DNA from: Robertmurraya_A mangrovi
Lineage (GTDB): Bacteria > Bacillota > Bacilli > Bacillales > Cytobacillaceae
Assembly (NCBI RefSeq): GCF_034427655.1
Contig: NZ_JAXOFX010000006.1
Span: 155,830 to 219,829 of the forward strand
Direction of reading: 5' to 3'
Length of the DNA: 64,000 nt
Position numbers and translations under genes: made by a program. Position 1 is the first letter of the stretch; each line of letters opens with the position of its first letter. Below, piece by piece: positions 1 to 8,131 of this stretch. The notes beneath the pieces are model-generated. The model made no database searches, was not told the origin of the DNA, and was given only the letters and a program-made list of their open reading frames with translations.

Positions 1-743
1 TTTTTCTTTTCCTCACTTGAAAGCATTAGGGTAAATGATTCAAGCCCGACACTATTAGGAGGAGGTGTAGGTGCACCTACGCCATTCCAAGTATTTAAAC
101 CAATATGATGATGGTATTTGCCATCCGAAATAAAAAGTGCCTGAGAACCGAATCGGTTTACGACTTCAAATCCAAGCCCCTTAATATAAAACTCTTCTGT
201 CTTTTTCAATTCCGACACATGTAAATGGATATGCCCCATGACCGTCTCAGCCGGTAGACCTTTCCATGACTGCTGTTTCCCAACTGATAAGAGATCCGGG
301 AAATTCAATGGATCCACTGTCATTTCTACCTCTCCATTACTCCAATTCCATTCGGAAGGGTCCCGGTCTACATAGATTTCAATTCCGTTTCCATCCGGGT
401 CAGATAAATAAAGAGCTTCACTTACTAGATGATCAGAGGAACCCAACTGTATGCCGATTTCCACAAAATGCTGCACAATTTTAGCTAAATCCGTTCGCTT
501 AGGTAGAAGAAGAGCAAAGTGATATAACCCCGTCGTCCTTCCTTGTTTTGGAACGACCTGTTCTGGTTGTTCTACTGACAATAAAGCTGTTTTTCCATCC
601 GCACTAAATGTAGCGAATCTTGATGTTTGTTCCAGCACCGTAAAACCAATAATTTCTTTATAAAAAGCAATTGAACGTTCTAGACTTTGTACCTTTAGGT
701 TTACTTGACCTACAAATGTAATAGGTTCACGATGAAAATTCAT
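1..743 (-). CDS. catE: CatE-type catechol 2,3-dioxygenase (VOC superfamily), 3' end outside window
   Basis: Reading down from an ATG at 743 with GGAGGT eight bases upstream gives 247 codons still open at the window edge; B. subtilis CatE is about 285 residues, so the last part is missing. Two VOC repeats are visible. Domain 1 (about residues 8-125) holds YHFALL and SDPDGNGIEIY; domain 2 starts near 168 with GHIHLHV and carries YHHHIGLNTW near 210. The H-H metal ligands of extradiol dioxygenases are present; the final Glu lies outside. The family opens the ring of catechol. It is divergent from a DUF24 repressor, the usual catDE/yodB-type setting. Family assignment is strong; the exact substrate is inferred. 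Confidence 0.82.
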   Translation of the reverse strand, partial: MNFHREPITFVGQVNLKVQSLERSIAFYKEIIGFTVLEQTSRFATFSADGKTALLSVEQPEQVVPKQGRTTGLYHFALLLPKRTDLAKIVQHFVEIGIQLGSSDHLVSEALYLSDPDGNGIEIYVDRDPSEWNWSNGEVEMTVDPLNFPDLLSVGKQQSWKGLPAETVMGHIHLHVSELKKTEEFYIKGLGFEVVNRFGSQALFISDGKYHHHIGLNTWNGVGAPTPPPNSVGLESFTLMLSSEEKK

Positions 744-794
744 TTAAGTTACCTCCTGATGATTTATAGGATTTAAACACAATTTGTTAGTTAG

Positions 795-839
795 TTACTT
801 TATGTAAGTTAGTATATTATTATAAACTAGTATAGTCAA
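795..839 (-). promoter_or_regulatory. catE promoter with overlapping inverted repeats
   Basis: On the minus strand TTGACT (834-839) and TATACT (811-816) are separated by 17 bp, a good sigma-A promoter for catE. Two inverted repeats overlap it: TTAGT/ACTAG arms at 809-813 and 826-830 across the promoter, and TTAC-TTTAT-GTAA at 795-807 near the expected start site. They are the natural candidates for the operator of the adjacent DUF24 repressor. Confidence 0.6.
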
Positions 840-861
840 GTAACTTTTTTACAAAAAATTA

Positions 862-890
862 TTCAATAATTTCTCAAAGCAGTTTATAAT
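862..890 (+). promoter_or_regulatory. Promoter of the HxlR/DUF24 regulator
   Basis: TTCAAT (862-867) and a perfect TATAAT (885-890) are 17 bp apart, 20-odd bases upstream of the TTG start at 914. The -35 is weak, consistent with a low-level regulator promoter. Confidence 0.45.
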
Positions 891-913
891 ATATAAGTAA
901 GGAGTTGATTTAA

Positions 914-1225
914 TTGGATAAGTCGATTTGTCCTAGATTTGAAAGAGCTATGGGTTTATTGAGCCAAAGATGGACAGGTTTAATCATTTACCAGCTTCTA
1001 TCTGGTCCACAGCGTTTTTGTAGTATTGAATCATCCATCGGTGTCAGTGGTAGAGTCCTATCAGAAAGGTTAAAGGATCTTGAAAACGAAGGCATTGTAA
1101 AACGAGAAGTTTTTCCAGAAACTCCAGTTCGAATCGAGTATTCATTGACTGAAAAAGGAATTGCTCTTGAACCTTTCATGCGAGAGATGGAAAAATGGTC
1201 ACAAAACTGGTTAGAAGCAAAATAA
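914..1225 (+). CDS. HxlR/DUF24 (MarR-like) transcriptional repressor, CatR/YodB type
   Basis: A 103-residue winged-helix protein with a TTG start preceded by AAGGAG. It begins MDKSICPRFE; the Cys at position 6 matches the conserved N-terminal redox-sensing Cys of YodB and CatR, which lose DNA binding when quinones or diamide modify it. The recognition helix region SGRVLSERLKDLENEGIV and wing PVRIEYSLTEKG follow. It is divergent from the catE-type dioxygenase and probably represses it and itself. It is the only Cys in the protein, so sensing would need thiol alkylation or an intermolecular disulfide. High confidence in family, moderate in regulon. Confidence 0.82.
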   Translation: MDKSICPRFERAMGLLSQRWTGLIIYQLLSGPQRFCSIESSIGVSGRVLSERLKDLENEGIVKREVFPETPVRIEYSLTEKGIALEPFMREMEKWSQNWLEAK

Positions 1226-1386
1226 ATTACTATAGGTGATATATATTTCATAGGATGCATTTGCGAGATATTTCTCCCCTTTTGTATCCTTTTCACTTTG
1301 TTTTTTGAAGATAGTATTATCCGGAAGTAATAAGAAAAGTACAAATTATTTAAGTAATATTTCGATAATTAAATGCAAAAAAATAA

Positions 1387-1408
1387 CCGCCCAAAATTGG
1401 CGGCTTTT
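1387..1408 (+). terminator. Rho-independent terminator
   Basis: CCGCC (1387-1391) and GGCGG (1399-1403) form a short GC stem followed by CTTTTTAC. The remainder of 1226-1537 is AT-rich with no credible gene. Confidence 0.55.
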
Positions 1409-1537
1409 TACTTTTTACAGTTTATGTAACAAAAATATACTTTTCACCATCTATATCCTAAGACGACCACACTTGGTCTTTTCCCTCTATCCCCACTGTA
1501 ATATAATAAAAAAACTAAACTAGAGGTAGTTGAGCAA

Positions 1538-2731
1538 ATGATCCAATTAACAAACCGCCAGGCACGGCAATTTCTGTTGTTGAAACATGGACTTTTGGAC
1601 GAATATAAATTTAGCGGGAAGCAAGGCGTTTTGGATTTTGCCCGGCAAGTTGGCTGTATTCAATACGACCCCATCGATGTTTGCGGAAAAAACGCTGAAT
1701 TGGTGTTACAGTCTCGAATCAAAGGATTTACTAAGGGAATGCTCACCGATTTGCTGTATGAGGATAGAAGCCTTGTCGATTATCCCGATAAGAACCTCGC
1801 CATTATCCCTGTCGAGGACTGGCCGTATTTTGAGCGATACAGGGAGGCCGCCCGACAACATGCCGTACGCTATCCCGAAATGGAAGCGTTGACAGCACAA
1901 GTACGGGCTCATATCCAAATTCACGGTGCAATAAGTTCGGACGATTTAAAATTGGATGGAGATTTCTCTTGGCAATCGGCCATACACTGGAGCAGTGGAA
2001 ACAATTCAACTCGATCCGTGCTTGAACAGATGTATTCGACTGGTGAGTTGATTATCCATCATAAAAAAGGAACGCGTAAATATTACGATATTGCCAAAAA
2101 GTACATACAGCCAAACCTGCTGAATGCATCAGAACCGCTGGAAGATGAGCTAGAGCATCATAAGTGGCGGGTACTACGTCGAATCGGCTCGGTTGGCCTC
2201 TTATGGAATCGTGCGTCAGATGCATGGTTGAATATATGGGGACTGAAATCAGCACAGCGGAAAGAGGTTTTCCGTCAGCTATTACACGAAGCTCGAATTG
2301 TTCCTATTGCCGTGGAGCAAATGAAGGATGTGCTTTATTGCCTCGTGGAGGATTTACCGCTTATTGAAGCCGTTCTGCAAAATCAGAAGCCAAAATTGCG
2401 TTGTGAGCTTATTGCTCCGCTAGATAATTTAATTTGGGACAGAAAACTTATCAGTGAATTGTTTGACTTTGAATACACATGGGAGATTTACACGCCTGCA
2501 ATTAAACGAAAGTTCGGCTATTATGTGCTGCCTCTATTGTATGGTGAGAGTTTCATAGGACGAGCAGAGATTATCGCGGAGAGAAAAACTGAAACACTCG
2601 TTGTTAAAAACATCTGGTACGAGAACGGTGTGAAGCATACAACACAATTGCGAACAGCTTTGAACAGTTGTATACAAAAGTTTGCGATATTTAACGGTTG
2701 TGTGAAAGTTTCGAGAGAGTCTATGAATTGA
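1538..2731 (+). CDS. AlkZ/YcaQ-like winged-helix DNA glycosylase
   Basis: A 397-residue protein of the HTH_42 (YcaQ/AlkZ) family, of the usual length. The family unhooks bulky or crosslinked alkyl-purine adducts. The catalytic motif is visible as Q42-Y43-D44 in GCIQYDPIDV, the QxD form found in E. coli YcaQ rather than the QxQ of Streptomyces AlkZ. The C-terminal part has LRCELIAPLDNLIWDR and FGYYVLPLLYGE, typical of the beta-rich end of the family. Start chosen by GAGGT at about ten bases. It stands alone, followed by a hairpin. The AlkZ fold is confident; the lesion repaired is unknown. Confidence 0.78.
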   Translation: MIQLTNRQARQFLLLKHGLLDEYKFSGKQGVLDFARQVGCIQYDPIDVCGKNAELVLQSRIKGFTKGMLTDLLYEDRSLVDYPDKNLAIIPVEDWPYFERYREAARQHAVRYPEMEALTAQVRAHIQIHGAISSDDLKLDGDFSWQSAIHWSSGNNSTRSVLEQMYSTGELIIHHKKGTRKYYDIAKKYIQPNLLNASEPLEDELEHHKWRVLRRIGSVGLLWNRASDAWLNIWGLKSAQRKEVFRQLLHEARIVPIAVEQMKDVLYCLVEDLPLIEAVLQNQKPKLRCELIAPLDNLIWDRKLISELFDFEYTWEIYTPAIKRKFGYYVLPLLYGESFIGRAEIIAERKTETLVVKNIWYENGVKHTTQLRTALNSCIQKFAIFNGCVKVSRESMN

Positions 2732-2835
2732 TATTTCTGTATAGAGATAATAAAGTTGTATTTTTCAAGTAAACTAATAAGCGCCTTACTACAGTTGCAT
2801 TCAATTAAACTGCCCTGAAAGTCAATTACAAAAAA

Positions 2836-2876
2836 GCGATGCTTGCTTCTAGAAGCAGCATCGCACCCGTTAATGA
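2836..2876. terminator. Bidirectional hairpin with CCGTTAG-type repeat flank
   Basis: GCGATGCTTGCTTCT and AGAAGCAGCATCGC pair with one bulged base between two convergent genes. It is followed by CCCGTTAATGAA, the right-hand flank of the intergenic repeat found throughout this window. Confidence 0.6.
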
Positions 2877-2926
2877 AAAAACACCTTGAACTATGTTACC
2901 CATGTTCTACTCATAAGAAAATAACT

Positions 2927-3940
2927 TCACCTGAAATGTTGTATTACTGTTCCTCGCCCATTTTCCAATTGAATTTCTGCGTAGGCCCCATTTATAAAGG
3001 TGATTTGCGGAGGAACATGTCCACAATCAATATCGTAAATAATAGGTATTTGAATTTCTTCTGAAAGCTCTTTATAAACATCTTCAACTGTATAGTTATT
3101 AACAGGAGTATTCGCAGGACTTCTACCAAACATTATGCCAGAACAATTTTCAAACCATCCAGCTAATTTCATTTGTACGAGGGACCTACGCAGATCAGTG
3201 GTTGATAACTCACAATTTTCCAGAAACCAAATTATTGGTTGTCCCTTAATATAATTTTCTTTAAAATTCTGTACATCTCCATATGGTGTACCGACCAAAT
3301 GTCTTATGACATCAATGCATCCTCCAAGTAAGTACCCCTGAATCTTAACAAGATTGTTTAGAGCTGATTTCCAATTAGTTTGTTCTGTTAAATGGAACAC
3401 ACACGGAGTTGGTTTATCATGTTGCCATTCCTTTTGATACTTTTTGGACGAGTGTTGAATGATAGATTCACCTTTTTTGGTTGATAAAACAGATTCCCAC
3501 ATGGCTGTCGTCTCATCAGAATATTCCTCTCTTAAATCAACCAAGTTTGTTCCATGAGCCGTAGCTAATCCAGTTTTCAATGTGATGGACAGCAATAACA
3601 TACTTATATCTGAATAACCTAATACCCACTTATTCTGCAGATTATTAAAATCAATATATTCAAGTGTCTCAATGAGTAGTTCCCCACCCCAAGGAGGAAT
3701 AATAATATGGATATTTTCATCCAGCATCATCCGATTAAATTCATCTGCACGCTCTTTAGCGTGTGCAGATTTCGCTTTATCTTGTTTCCAAGTAGTTTCT
3801 CTAATGATGACTTTATATCCCTTCTCTTCCATACGATTACATGCAGTCTTCAACACATCATGTAATTCACTTGGTACTCCTGATGATGGAGCAGTAACCC
3901 CAACCGTTGCTCCTTTTTCTAAGAATGGATAATTTATCAT
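2927..3940 (-). CDS. S66 family LD-carboxypeptidase / MccF-like peptidase
   Basis: 337 residues from the ATG at 3940, chosen over an in-frame start 12 codons upstream because AGAGGAGG sits ideally before it. S66 enzymes cleave LD-peptide bonds in murein recycling or, in the MccF branch, hydrolyse microcin C-type aminoacyl-nucleotides. The serine nucleophile lies in LGYSDIS (S110). The Glu and His of the S66 triad probably correspond to ENCELS and DCGHVPP. N-terminal GATVGVTAPSSG and GELLIETL are also typical. The sequence feels closer to MccF-like members than to LdcA, but this cannot be settled here. Confidence 0.82.
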   Translation of the reverse strand: MINYPFLEKGATVGVTAPSSGVPSELHDVLKTACNRMEEKGYKVIIRETTWKQDKAKSAHAKERADEFNRMMLDENIHIIIPPWGGELLIETLEYIDFNNLQNKWVLGYSDISMLLLSITLKTGLATAHGTNLVDLREEYSDETTAMWESVLSTKKGESIIQHSSKKYQKEWQHDKPTPCVFHLTEQTNWKSALNNLVKIQGYLLGGCIDVIRHLVGTPYGDVQNFKENYIKGQPIIWFLENCELSTTDLRRSLVQMKLAGWFENCSGIMFGRSPANTPVNNYTVEDVYKELSEEIQIPIIYDIDCGHVPPQITFINGAYAEIQLENGRGTVIQHFR

Positions 3941-4013
3941 TTTTATTCCTCCTCTTATGTATTCATTGTTCACCAATAAATGGAGACCTTACTAGTTTCT
4001 CTTCCCCTCTCCA

Positions 4014-4390
4014 CTATTTTGTTGCTTCTATACACCAATACACACCTTTTTGAGGTAGTTTTATGTTTTGGAACTTATTATTTATTAATATTTCTTCTAT
4101 CTCTTTTGTATGTAGTAAATGAAAGTTTTTTGTGTTCTTGGCATTTTTTCCATTTGTAATTTATCGGTAATAGATAAGAATAGTTTGCCACCTGGTTTTA
4201 AAACCCTGTAAGCCTCTGAAAGTCCTTGGTTAATGTCAGTCCAAAAGTAGAGAGTATGAACTGAAAAATACCCTTATCAAAGTAAGAATCACTGAAAGGT
4301 AGGGAGCTAATGTCTCCTTTATATAAATCAACCATTCCTGCTTCTATATGTTTTTGGGCATAGTTTGTAAATCGAAATTTTGGGTACCTC
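4014..4390 (-). pseudogene. Degenerate class I SAM-dependent methyltransferase
   Basis: Three collinear minus-strand frames together read as one methyltransferase C-terminal half: IEAGMVDLYKGDISSLPFSD, then HTLYFWTDINQGLSEAYRVL followed by KPGGKLFLSITDK, then NFHLLHTKEIEEIL running to a TAG at 4014-4016. The VLKPGGKL block is the post-motif signature of class I methyltransferases. Two frameshifts separate the parts, one near 4260 and one at the A-run just after TDKLQMEK (about 4148). The N-terminal SAM-binding loop is missing, truncated next to the stop of the neighbouring gene. The original substrate cannot be told. Confidence 0.75.
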
Positions 4391-4398
4391 TTTATTCA

Positions 4399-5316
4399 TT
4401 ATTTCAACTGGGTGCGAATAACCTCTATATTTGAGTAGAACGTCTGCCTCCCTTTCCAGCTTGAATAAGGTTCTGGTATGTCAATTAACGGTACATCTGT
4501 ATTCTGCTTTGATAATTGAATCATCTCAGTCATATAATTTACTAGAGTAGTAAGGTCACCTATTTTCCCCACTTTTCCATGCCCAGGTATCCAATGGGAA
4601 CATGGATATTCTGAGATTTTTTTTAGAGACTCTAACCATTCAAAAACATTACCATCTAGCATATATGGATGTGTATTTTTTACTAATATGTCTCCCGTAA
4701 ATAAAACTCCTCGTTCAGGTATAAATAAAATGCTGTCATCTTCAGTATGTCCTTGTCCAACAGAAATCAGTTGGGCTGTTAATTGAGACCCTTTTATGGT
4801 CATACCTTCATTAAATGTGTGACTTGGGCTAATATACTCAACTTCAGGAAGAGTTGAAATGATTTCTTCCATTTGAAGAATGGAATCTGTTAAAGATTCA
4901 ATTTCTTCTTTATCCTCCTCTAGTTCTCTATTTTTACGTAGATTAGTAACATGGTCTTTGTACTGATGTATAGATTCCTTATGCTCTTTTAATAGTGATG
5001 GGTGTGTTTCATCTATTTTCATTTTGGTTTTTTGTGAAGCGATAATGGAACAGTCCTTAAACACCATGTTTCCACGAATGTGATCTCCATGCCAATGACT
5101 ATTAATCACGTATGTAATAGGGCTCTTGGTAACTTGTTCGGCAATTTGACGTAATTCTTGAGCTGCTTGGATCGTAAAAGATGTATCAAATATAATGGTT
5201 TGATCCCCCAAATCAATAATTCCAGAATTGGAACAAGCACCCCCTGAATTCTTGGCTATAGCAGCAAAAACCCCTTCAGATACTTCTTCTAAAGTGTAGT
5301 GTTTTAATTGATTCAC
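4399..5316 (-). CDS. Metallo-beta-lactamase fold hydrolase
   Basis: 305 residues with a GTG start after GGGAGAG. The zinc-binding HxHxDH motif is HWHGDH (74-79); GHTEDDSI, FTGDIL and IPGHG supply the further metal-ligand positions. Between about residues 100 and 165 there is a long charged, probably coiled-coil insertion (NRELEEDKEEIESLTDSI) not common in small MBL enzymes. There is no signal peptide, so it should be cytoplasmic. Substrate unknown; neither quorum-quenching lactonase nor glyoxalase II can be claimed. It stands alone, downstream of the decayed methyltransferase in the same orientation. Confidence 0.8.
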   Translation of the reverse strand: MNQLKHYTLEEVSEGVFAAIAKNSGGACSNSGIIDLGDQTIIFDTSFTIQAAQELRQIAEQVTKSPITYVINSHWHGDHIRGNMVFKDCSIIASQKTKMKIDETHPSLLKEHKESIHQYKDHVTNLRKNRELEEDKEEIESLTDSILQMEEIISTLPEVEYISPSHTFNEGMTIKGSQLTAQLISVGQGHTEDDSILFIPERGVLFTGDILVKNTHPYMLDGNVFEWLESLKKISEYPCSHWIPGHGKVGKIGDLTTLVNYMTEMIQLSKQNTDVPLIDIPEPYSSWKGRQTFYSNIEVIRTQLK

Positions 5317-5450
5317 CGATGATCTCTCCCATTTACATTTTTAAAAAAATGACATGCGTTTTTATAATGATAACATAAATAACAAACGTTAGTTAACTAT
5401 AATATAGGGAAAATTAGGTTAAACAAAATACCCCTTAGCTTATGGTCTCT

Positions 5451-5630
5451 TTATCCAAGCGCCAAACCAGTAAGTATAAATATAAAAAACAGCATGAACA
5501 CCAATGAAACCTTCTCCTTTAGACTAAATGGTTTTGTTAATGGAAGAGAGGAGAATTGTTTATTTCTCATTTTGGAATGATAATAGCCTAAAGAAAAGAT
5601 GATTATGTTGATTAGTAGTTGTTCCATCAT
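5451..5630 (-). CDS. Small two-helix membrane protein
   Basis: 59 residues from the ATG-ATG at 5630, preceded by AAAGGGGAT; the 23 codons upstream have no ribosome site. Hydrophobic segments are LLINIIIFSLGYYHS at the N-terminus and VSLVFMLFFIFILTGLALG at the C-terminus, joined by a basic loop. It lies about 80 bp before mntP in the same direction and might share its message. No family recognised. Confidence 0.5.
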   Translation of the reverse strand: MMEQLLINIIIFSLGYYHSKMRNKQFSSLPLTKPFSLKEKVSLVFMLFFIFILTGLALG

Positions 5631-5709
5631 TTTATCCCCTTTATAAAAAGACTCCCCCCAACACTTCGCTATACTACCATTTATTTCCTCCCTCAACAAT
5701 CCGAACCAT

Positions 5710-6285
5710 TTAGTTGAAAATTATGCCCAAGTGTTCTAAAAGAATTTTTAATCCGATTAATATAAGAACAAATCCACCAAAAATCCCTGCTTTCTTTTTT
5801 AGTCTTTCCCCGCTTAGCTTTCCAATAAAGATGCCTATGATCGATAATAAAAACGTTGTAATTCCTATACAAATAATTGAAAACAAAATAGATACGTTTA
5901 AAAACGCAAAACCAACACCGACTGCTAAAGCATCTATACTCGTTGCTAAGGAAAGATAGATTAATACTTTATTATTTAATGGATTAATAGGAGAGCCTTC
6001 ATCTTCTTGACTATTAATTGAATCTATGACCATCTTTACACCGATTATTCCTAACAGAAAAAATGCAATCCAATGATCTACATTTTTGATATAGAAACTA
6101 AATTGACTACCAAAGCCCCAACCAACTAATGGCATGAATGCTTGGAAAAAGGTTAAAAACAAACCTATCTTTAATATATTATTTAAACGAAATCTTTCCT
6201 TTAAAACGCTTCCACTTGTAATAGCAACCGCAAATGCATCCATTGCGATTCCAAATGAAAGTATTAATATTCCACTAAAGTTCAT
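5710..6285 (-). CDS. mntP: MntP-type manganese efflux pump
   Basis: 191 residues, six hydrophobic segments. From the ATG at 6285 (GGGGACGG upstream) the two family aspartates fall at D16 (GIAMDAFAV) and D118 (ATSIDALAVG), the same positions known to be needed in E. coli MntP, which supports this start over the TTG five codons upstream. MntP proteins export Mn2+ across the membrane. The central loop carries an acidic SQEDEG stretch. I looked upstream for a yybP-ykoY manganese riboswitch, common before mntP, and did not see its conserved core. Confidence 0.85.
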   Translation of the reverse strand: MNFSGILILSFGIAMDAFAVAITSGSVLKERFRLNNILKIGLFLTFFQAFMPLVGWGFGSQFSFYIKNVDHWIAFFLLGIIGVKMVIDSINSQEDEGSPINPLNNKVLIYLSLATSIDALAVGVGFAFLNVSILFSIICIGITTFLLSIIGIFIGKLSGERLKKKAGIFGGFVLILIGLKILLEHLGIIFN

Positions 6286-6386
6286 CTTTTCCGTCCCCAA
6301 TTATTAATTTTTATTGCCAAATTAGATTAACATTGGAATATTGAGTGGGTCTACGGAAACCTTGTTGCATGGGGGCAATATTTGAC

Positions 6387-6420
6387 CTCGAGGGGCTAGG
6401 TGCTGTAGCTGGACGCGGAC
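6387..6420. repeat. Half copy of a GC-rich compound palindromic repeat
   Basis: TATTTGACCTCGAGGGGCTA followed by a variant of GGCGCTGGAGCTGGAC matches the right arm of the complete element at 44680-44813. The left arm and the inner hairpin are absent here. Confidence 0.65.
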
Positions 6421-6475
6421 AAAATAAACTGTAATAGTTACCCACAATATGAAAATTATATAGTTTTCTAAAGCA

Positions 6476-6503
6476 CAAAAAAAGACTGCTTATTGCAGCA
6501 GCC
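6476..6503 (-). terminator. Terminator of the toxin-antitoxin operon
   Basis: On the minus strand GCTGC, a short loop and GCAGT are followed by TTTTTTT, about 50 bp past the toxin stop. Confidence 0.55.
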
Positions 6504-6551
6504 CCTCTATCTATGAAGTGTAAAGTATTATTTATATTCCATTAAGTGTTA

Positions 6552-6890
6552 TTATTTTATTAAGTGTTCTATTTTAGTCCGTACACTATTTAATACTTCT
6601 GTATTTACTTTGCCAAATCTTTTTCTTATAATTCCTTTTGAAAGTGTATAAACCTTGTCTGCTCTCACTGCTGATATAGCTTTAAGTGTACCTTCGTTTA
6701 AGTCCTTTTGTTCAATCATGACTGAATAATCAAGGTCTTTTAATTGTGATGTAATTGCAACAACAAGAATATCATCAGTCATATTATTATAATCATCGTT
6801 TGAAATAATGAGTACTGGACGTTGTTTTCTATTTGATAAGTCACTAAATGGTACTGGGATTAAAACAATGTCACCTTGTTTATGCATCAT
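6552..6890 (-). CDS. MazF/PemK-type mRNA interferase toxin
   Basis: 112 residues. It opens with the family signature KQGDIVLIPVPFSDLSNRKQ followed by RPVLIIS, and AVRADKVYTLSKG matches the second conserved block. MazF-like toxins are sequence-specific endoribonucleases that halt translation until bound by the antitoxin. The likely start is the ATG at 6890 (AGG seven bases upstream), overlapping the antitoxin stop, so the pair is translationally coupled. It ends KIEHLIK. It is not the chromosomal NdoA (alr-ndoAI locus) context, so this is an additional module. Confidence 0.85.
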   Translation of the reverse strand: MMHKQGDIVLIPVPFSDLSNRKQRPVLIISNDDYNNMTDDILVVAITSQLKDLDYSVMIEQKDLNEGTLKAISAVRADKVYTLSKGIIRKRFGKVNTEVLNSVRTKIEHLIK

Positions 6891-7077
6891 TCCAAACCTC
6901 ATCGTCTATATCATTATCCCAAAAATCTATGCTACTCTCGCTTGCTTTTGTTAAATCCACTGATAAACTTTTTTCTTTTTTTGCCTTTAAATATTCAGCA
7001 AAGTCTAAAATTTTATCGACTTCTTGCTCTGGAATTTCATCAATGATTTTTAGTAAGCGTTCCTTGGCAGTATTCAT
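6880..7077 (-). CDS. Antitoxin partner of the MazF/PemK toxin
   Basis: 65 residues starting at the ATG at 7077, eight bases after GAGGTG; two earlier in-frame ATGs lack such a site. The N-terminal ERLLKIIDEIPEQEVDKILD and FAEYLKAKK resemble the short helical DUF2281/Phd-like antitoxins. The acidic C-terminus IDFWDNDIDDEVWNDA is the kind of segment that binds the toxin groove. The stop overlaps the toxin start. No standard MazE AbrB-type fold is evident. Confidence 0.72.
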   Translation of the reverse strand: MNTAKERLLKIIDEIPEQEVDKILDFAEYLKAKKEKSLSVDLTKASESSIDFWDNDIDDEVWNDA

Positions 7078-7270
7078 GATGTCCATCACCTCTTTCATGA
7101 ATATTTTTTCTAATTATAACATTTTGCTTTACTTCAAACCATCGGTGTATTACGTACATATTTTTATTCCTTTATTTGAATTTGAAAAAGTAACTTCCTT
7201 CTTTAGTTCAATAATATAAAGCAATACCCTACTTTTATTACTTTATGTTCATATTCTGACAAACTAAACG

Positions 7271-7432
7271 CTATTTCTTGGTTACCTTAGTAAATAACCA
7301 AGGAATCCCTACAAAGAAAAGGATTCCTGATAAAAAGGATAGGAAAATGAATGAACTTATCACATCCGTCAAGAAAAGGACCACTAGCATCACAATGACA
7401 AATATCCTCCAATATAATATTGAGTTTTTCAA
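7271..7432 (-). CDS. Small membrane protein, TTG start
   Basis: A 53-residue reading frame with TTG start and GGGAGAGC five bases upstream. The protein begins KNSILYWRIFVIVMLVVLFL and has a second hydrophobic segment FLSGILFFVGIPWLF, ending KVTKK: two transmembrane helices with basic ends. The opposite-strand frame over the same bases has no ribosome site. No family recognised. Confidence 0.5.
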   Translation of the reverse strand: MKNSILYWRIFVIVMLVVLFLTDVISSFIFLSFLSGILFFVGIPWLFTKVTKK

Positions 7433-7550
7433 AAAAGCTCTCCCTTTTTTTCTATTGAAAAGGCCTTCAAAATATTTTTGTACCTATAGTAGAAAATTCA
7501 TCACACTAATTAAATATTCCTTTATTCACTATACTGATTCATTTGAAAAT

Positions 7551-7607
7551 AAAAAAAGAGCTGCGATCCACATTGATCTTCAACTCTTGGGCTCGTAAAT
7601 TGAAGGG
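7551..7607. repeat. CCGTTAG-type intergenic repeat (partial)
   Basis: AAAAAAAGAGCTGCGATCCA, then ATTGATCTTCAACTCTTG and a degenerate GCTCGTAAATTGAA: the core and right flank of the repeat family. It lies between two minus-strand genes. Confidence 0.6.
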
Positions 7608-7663
7608 AAATAAATATACTAACTACAAAAAACTATGTACCAGTTATTTACTCCGAAAAGTAC

Positions 7664-8131
7664 TTAACTCTTTAAACCTTTTTGAAACCAAAATATAAAA
7701 GTCTTTAAAATATAAAAAATGAGCAAGTCTGCTAATACATGGACAGTCCAGTTCCAGTTAATGAAATGAAAAAGCTTACTATACCTTTCTAAAGAGAAAG
7801 TAAAAATTGGAATAACCATTGAAAAAAACAAATAATAAAATAGTAGCTTTAATTTATTAAGTTGTTTAGGATAATACAGAATAAACAAAACGCCAACTGT
7901 AGGAAAAACGATGTAATATAGTGAAAAACTCATTTCGGTTGCAACCTTAAATTCCCTATAAGGAAATTCAACCAGTTTAAAGAAGGTGATGATAAACTCA
8001 AAAATCCATGCTAATGCTTGAGTAAATAAGAAGGTGATTTGAGTTAATCGTGTTCTTCCTTTGGAGATTATTAACAGTGTAATAATAGATATAACCCATA
8101 AAATCACTAAAACGAAAAATTCTACACTCAT
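7664..8131 (-). CDS. CBO0543-type polytopic membrane protein
   Basis: 155 residues, about five transmembrane segments, rich in Trp/Phe. The start is the ATG at 8131, overlapping the upstream stop as TGATG, with AGGTGA before it, so it is translationally coupled to the preceding paralogue. Family hallmarks are VEFPYREF, the FSLYYIVFPTVGVLF block and INWNWTVHVLADLLIFYIL. The family is of unknown function and frequent in Bacillaceae and Clostridia, usually in tandem copies as here. Confidence 0.65.
   Translation of the reverse strand: MSVEFFVLVILWVISIITLLIISKGRTRLTQITFLFTQALAWIFEFIITFFKLVEFPYREFKVATEMSFSLYYIVFPTVGVLFILYYPKQLNKLKLLFYYLFFSMVIPIFTFSLERYSKLFHFINWNWTVHVLADLLIFYILKTFIFWFQKGLKS

Noticed and set aside
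1305..1523. Plus-strand 72-codon frame
   Set aside because: Spans a terminator hairpin, low-complexity composition, no ribosome site.
6286..6551. yybP-ykoY manganese riboswitch upstream of mntP
   Set aside because: Expected from other mntP genes, but the conserved core sequence is not visible in this 266-bp stretch; only a repeat half-copy and a terminator were seen.
7278..7598. Plus-strand 106-codon frame
   Set aside because: Lacks a ribosome site and lies opposite the better supported 53-codon minus-strand gene and a repeat copy.
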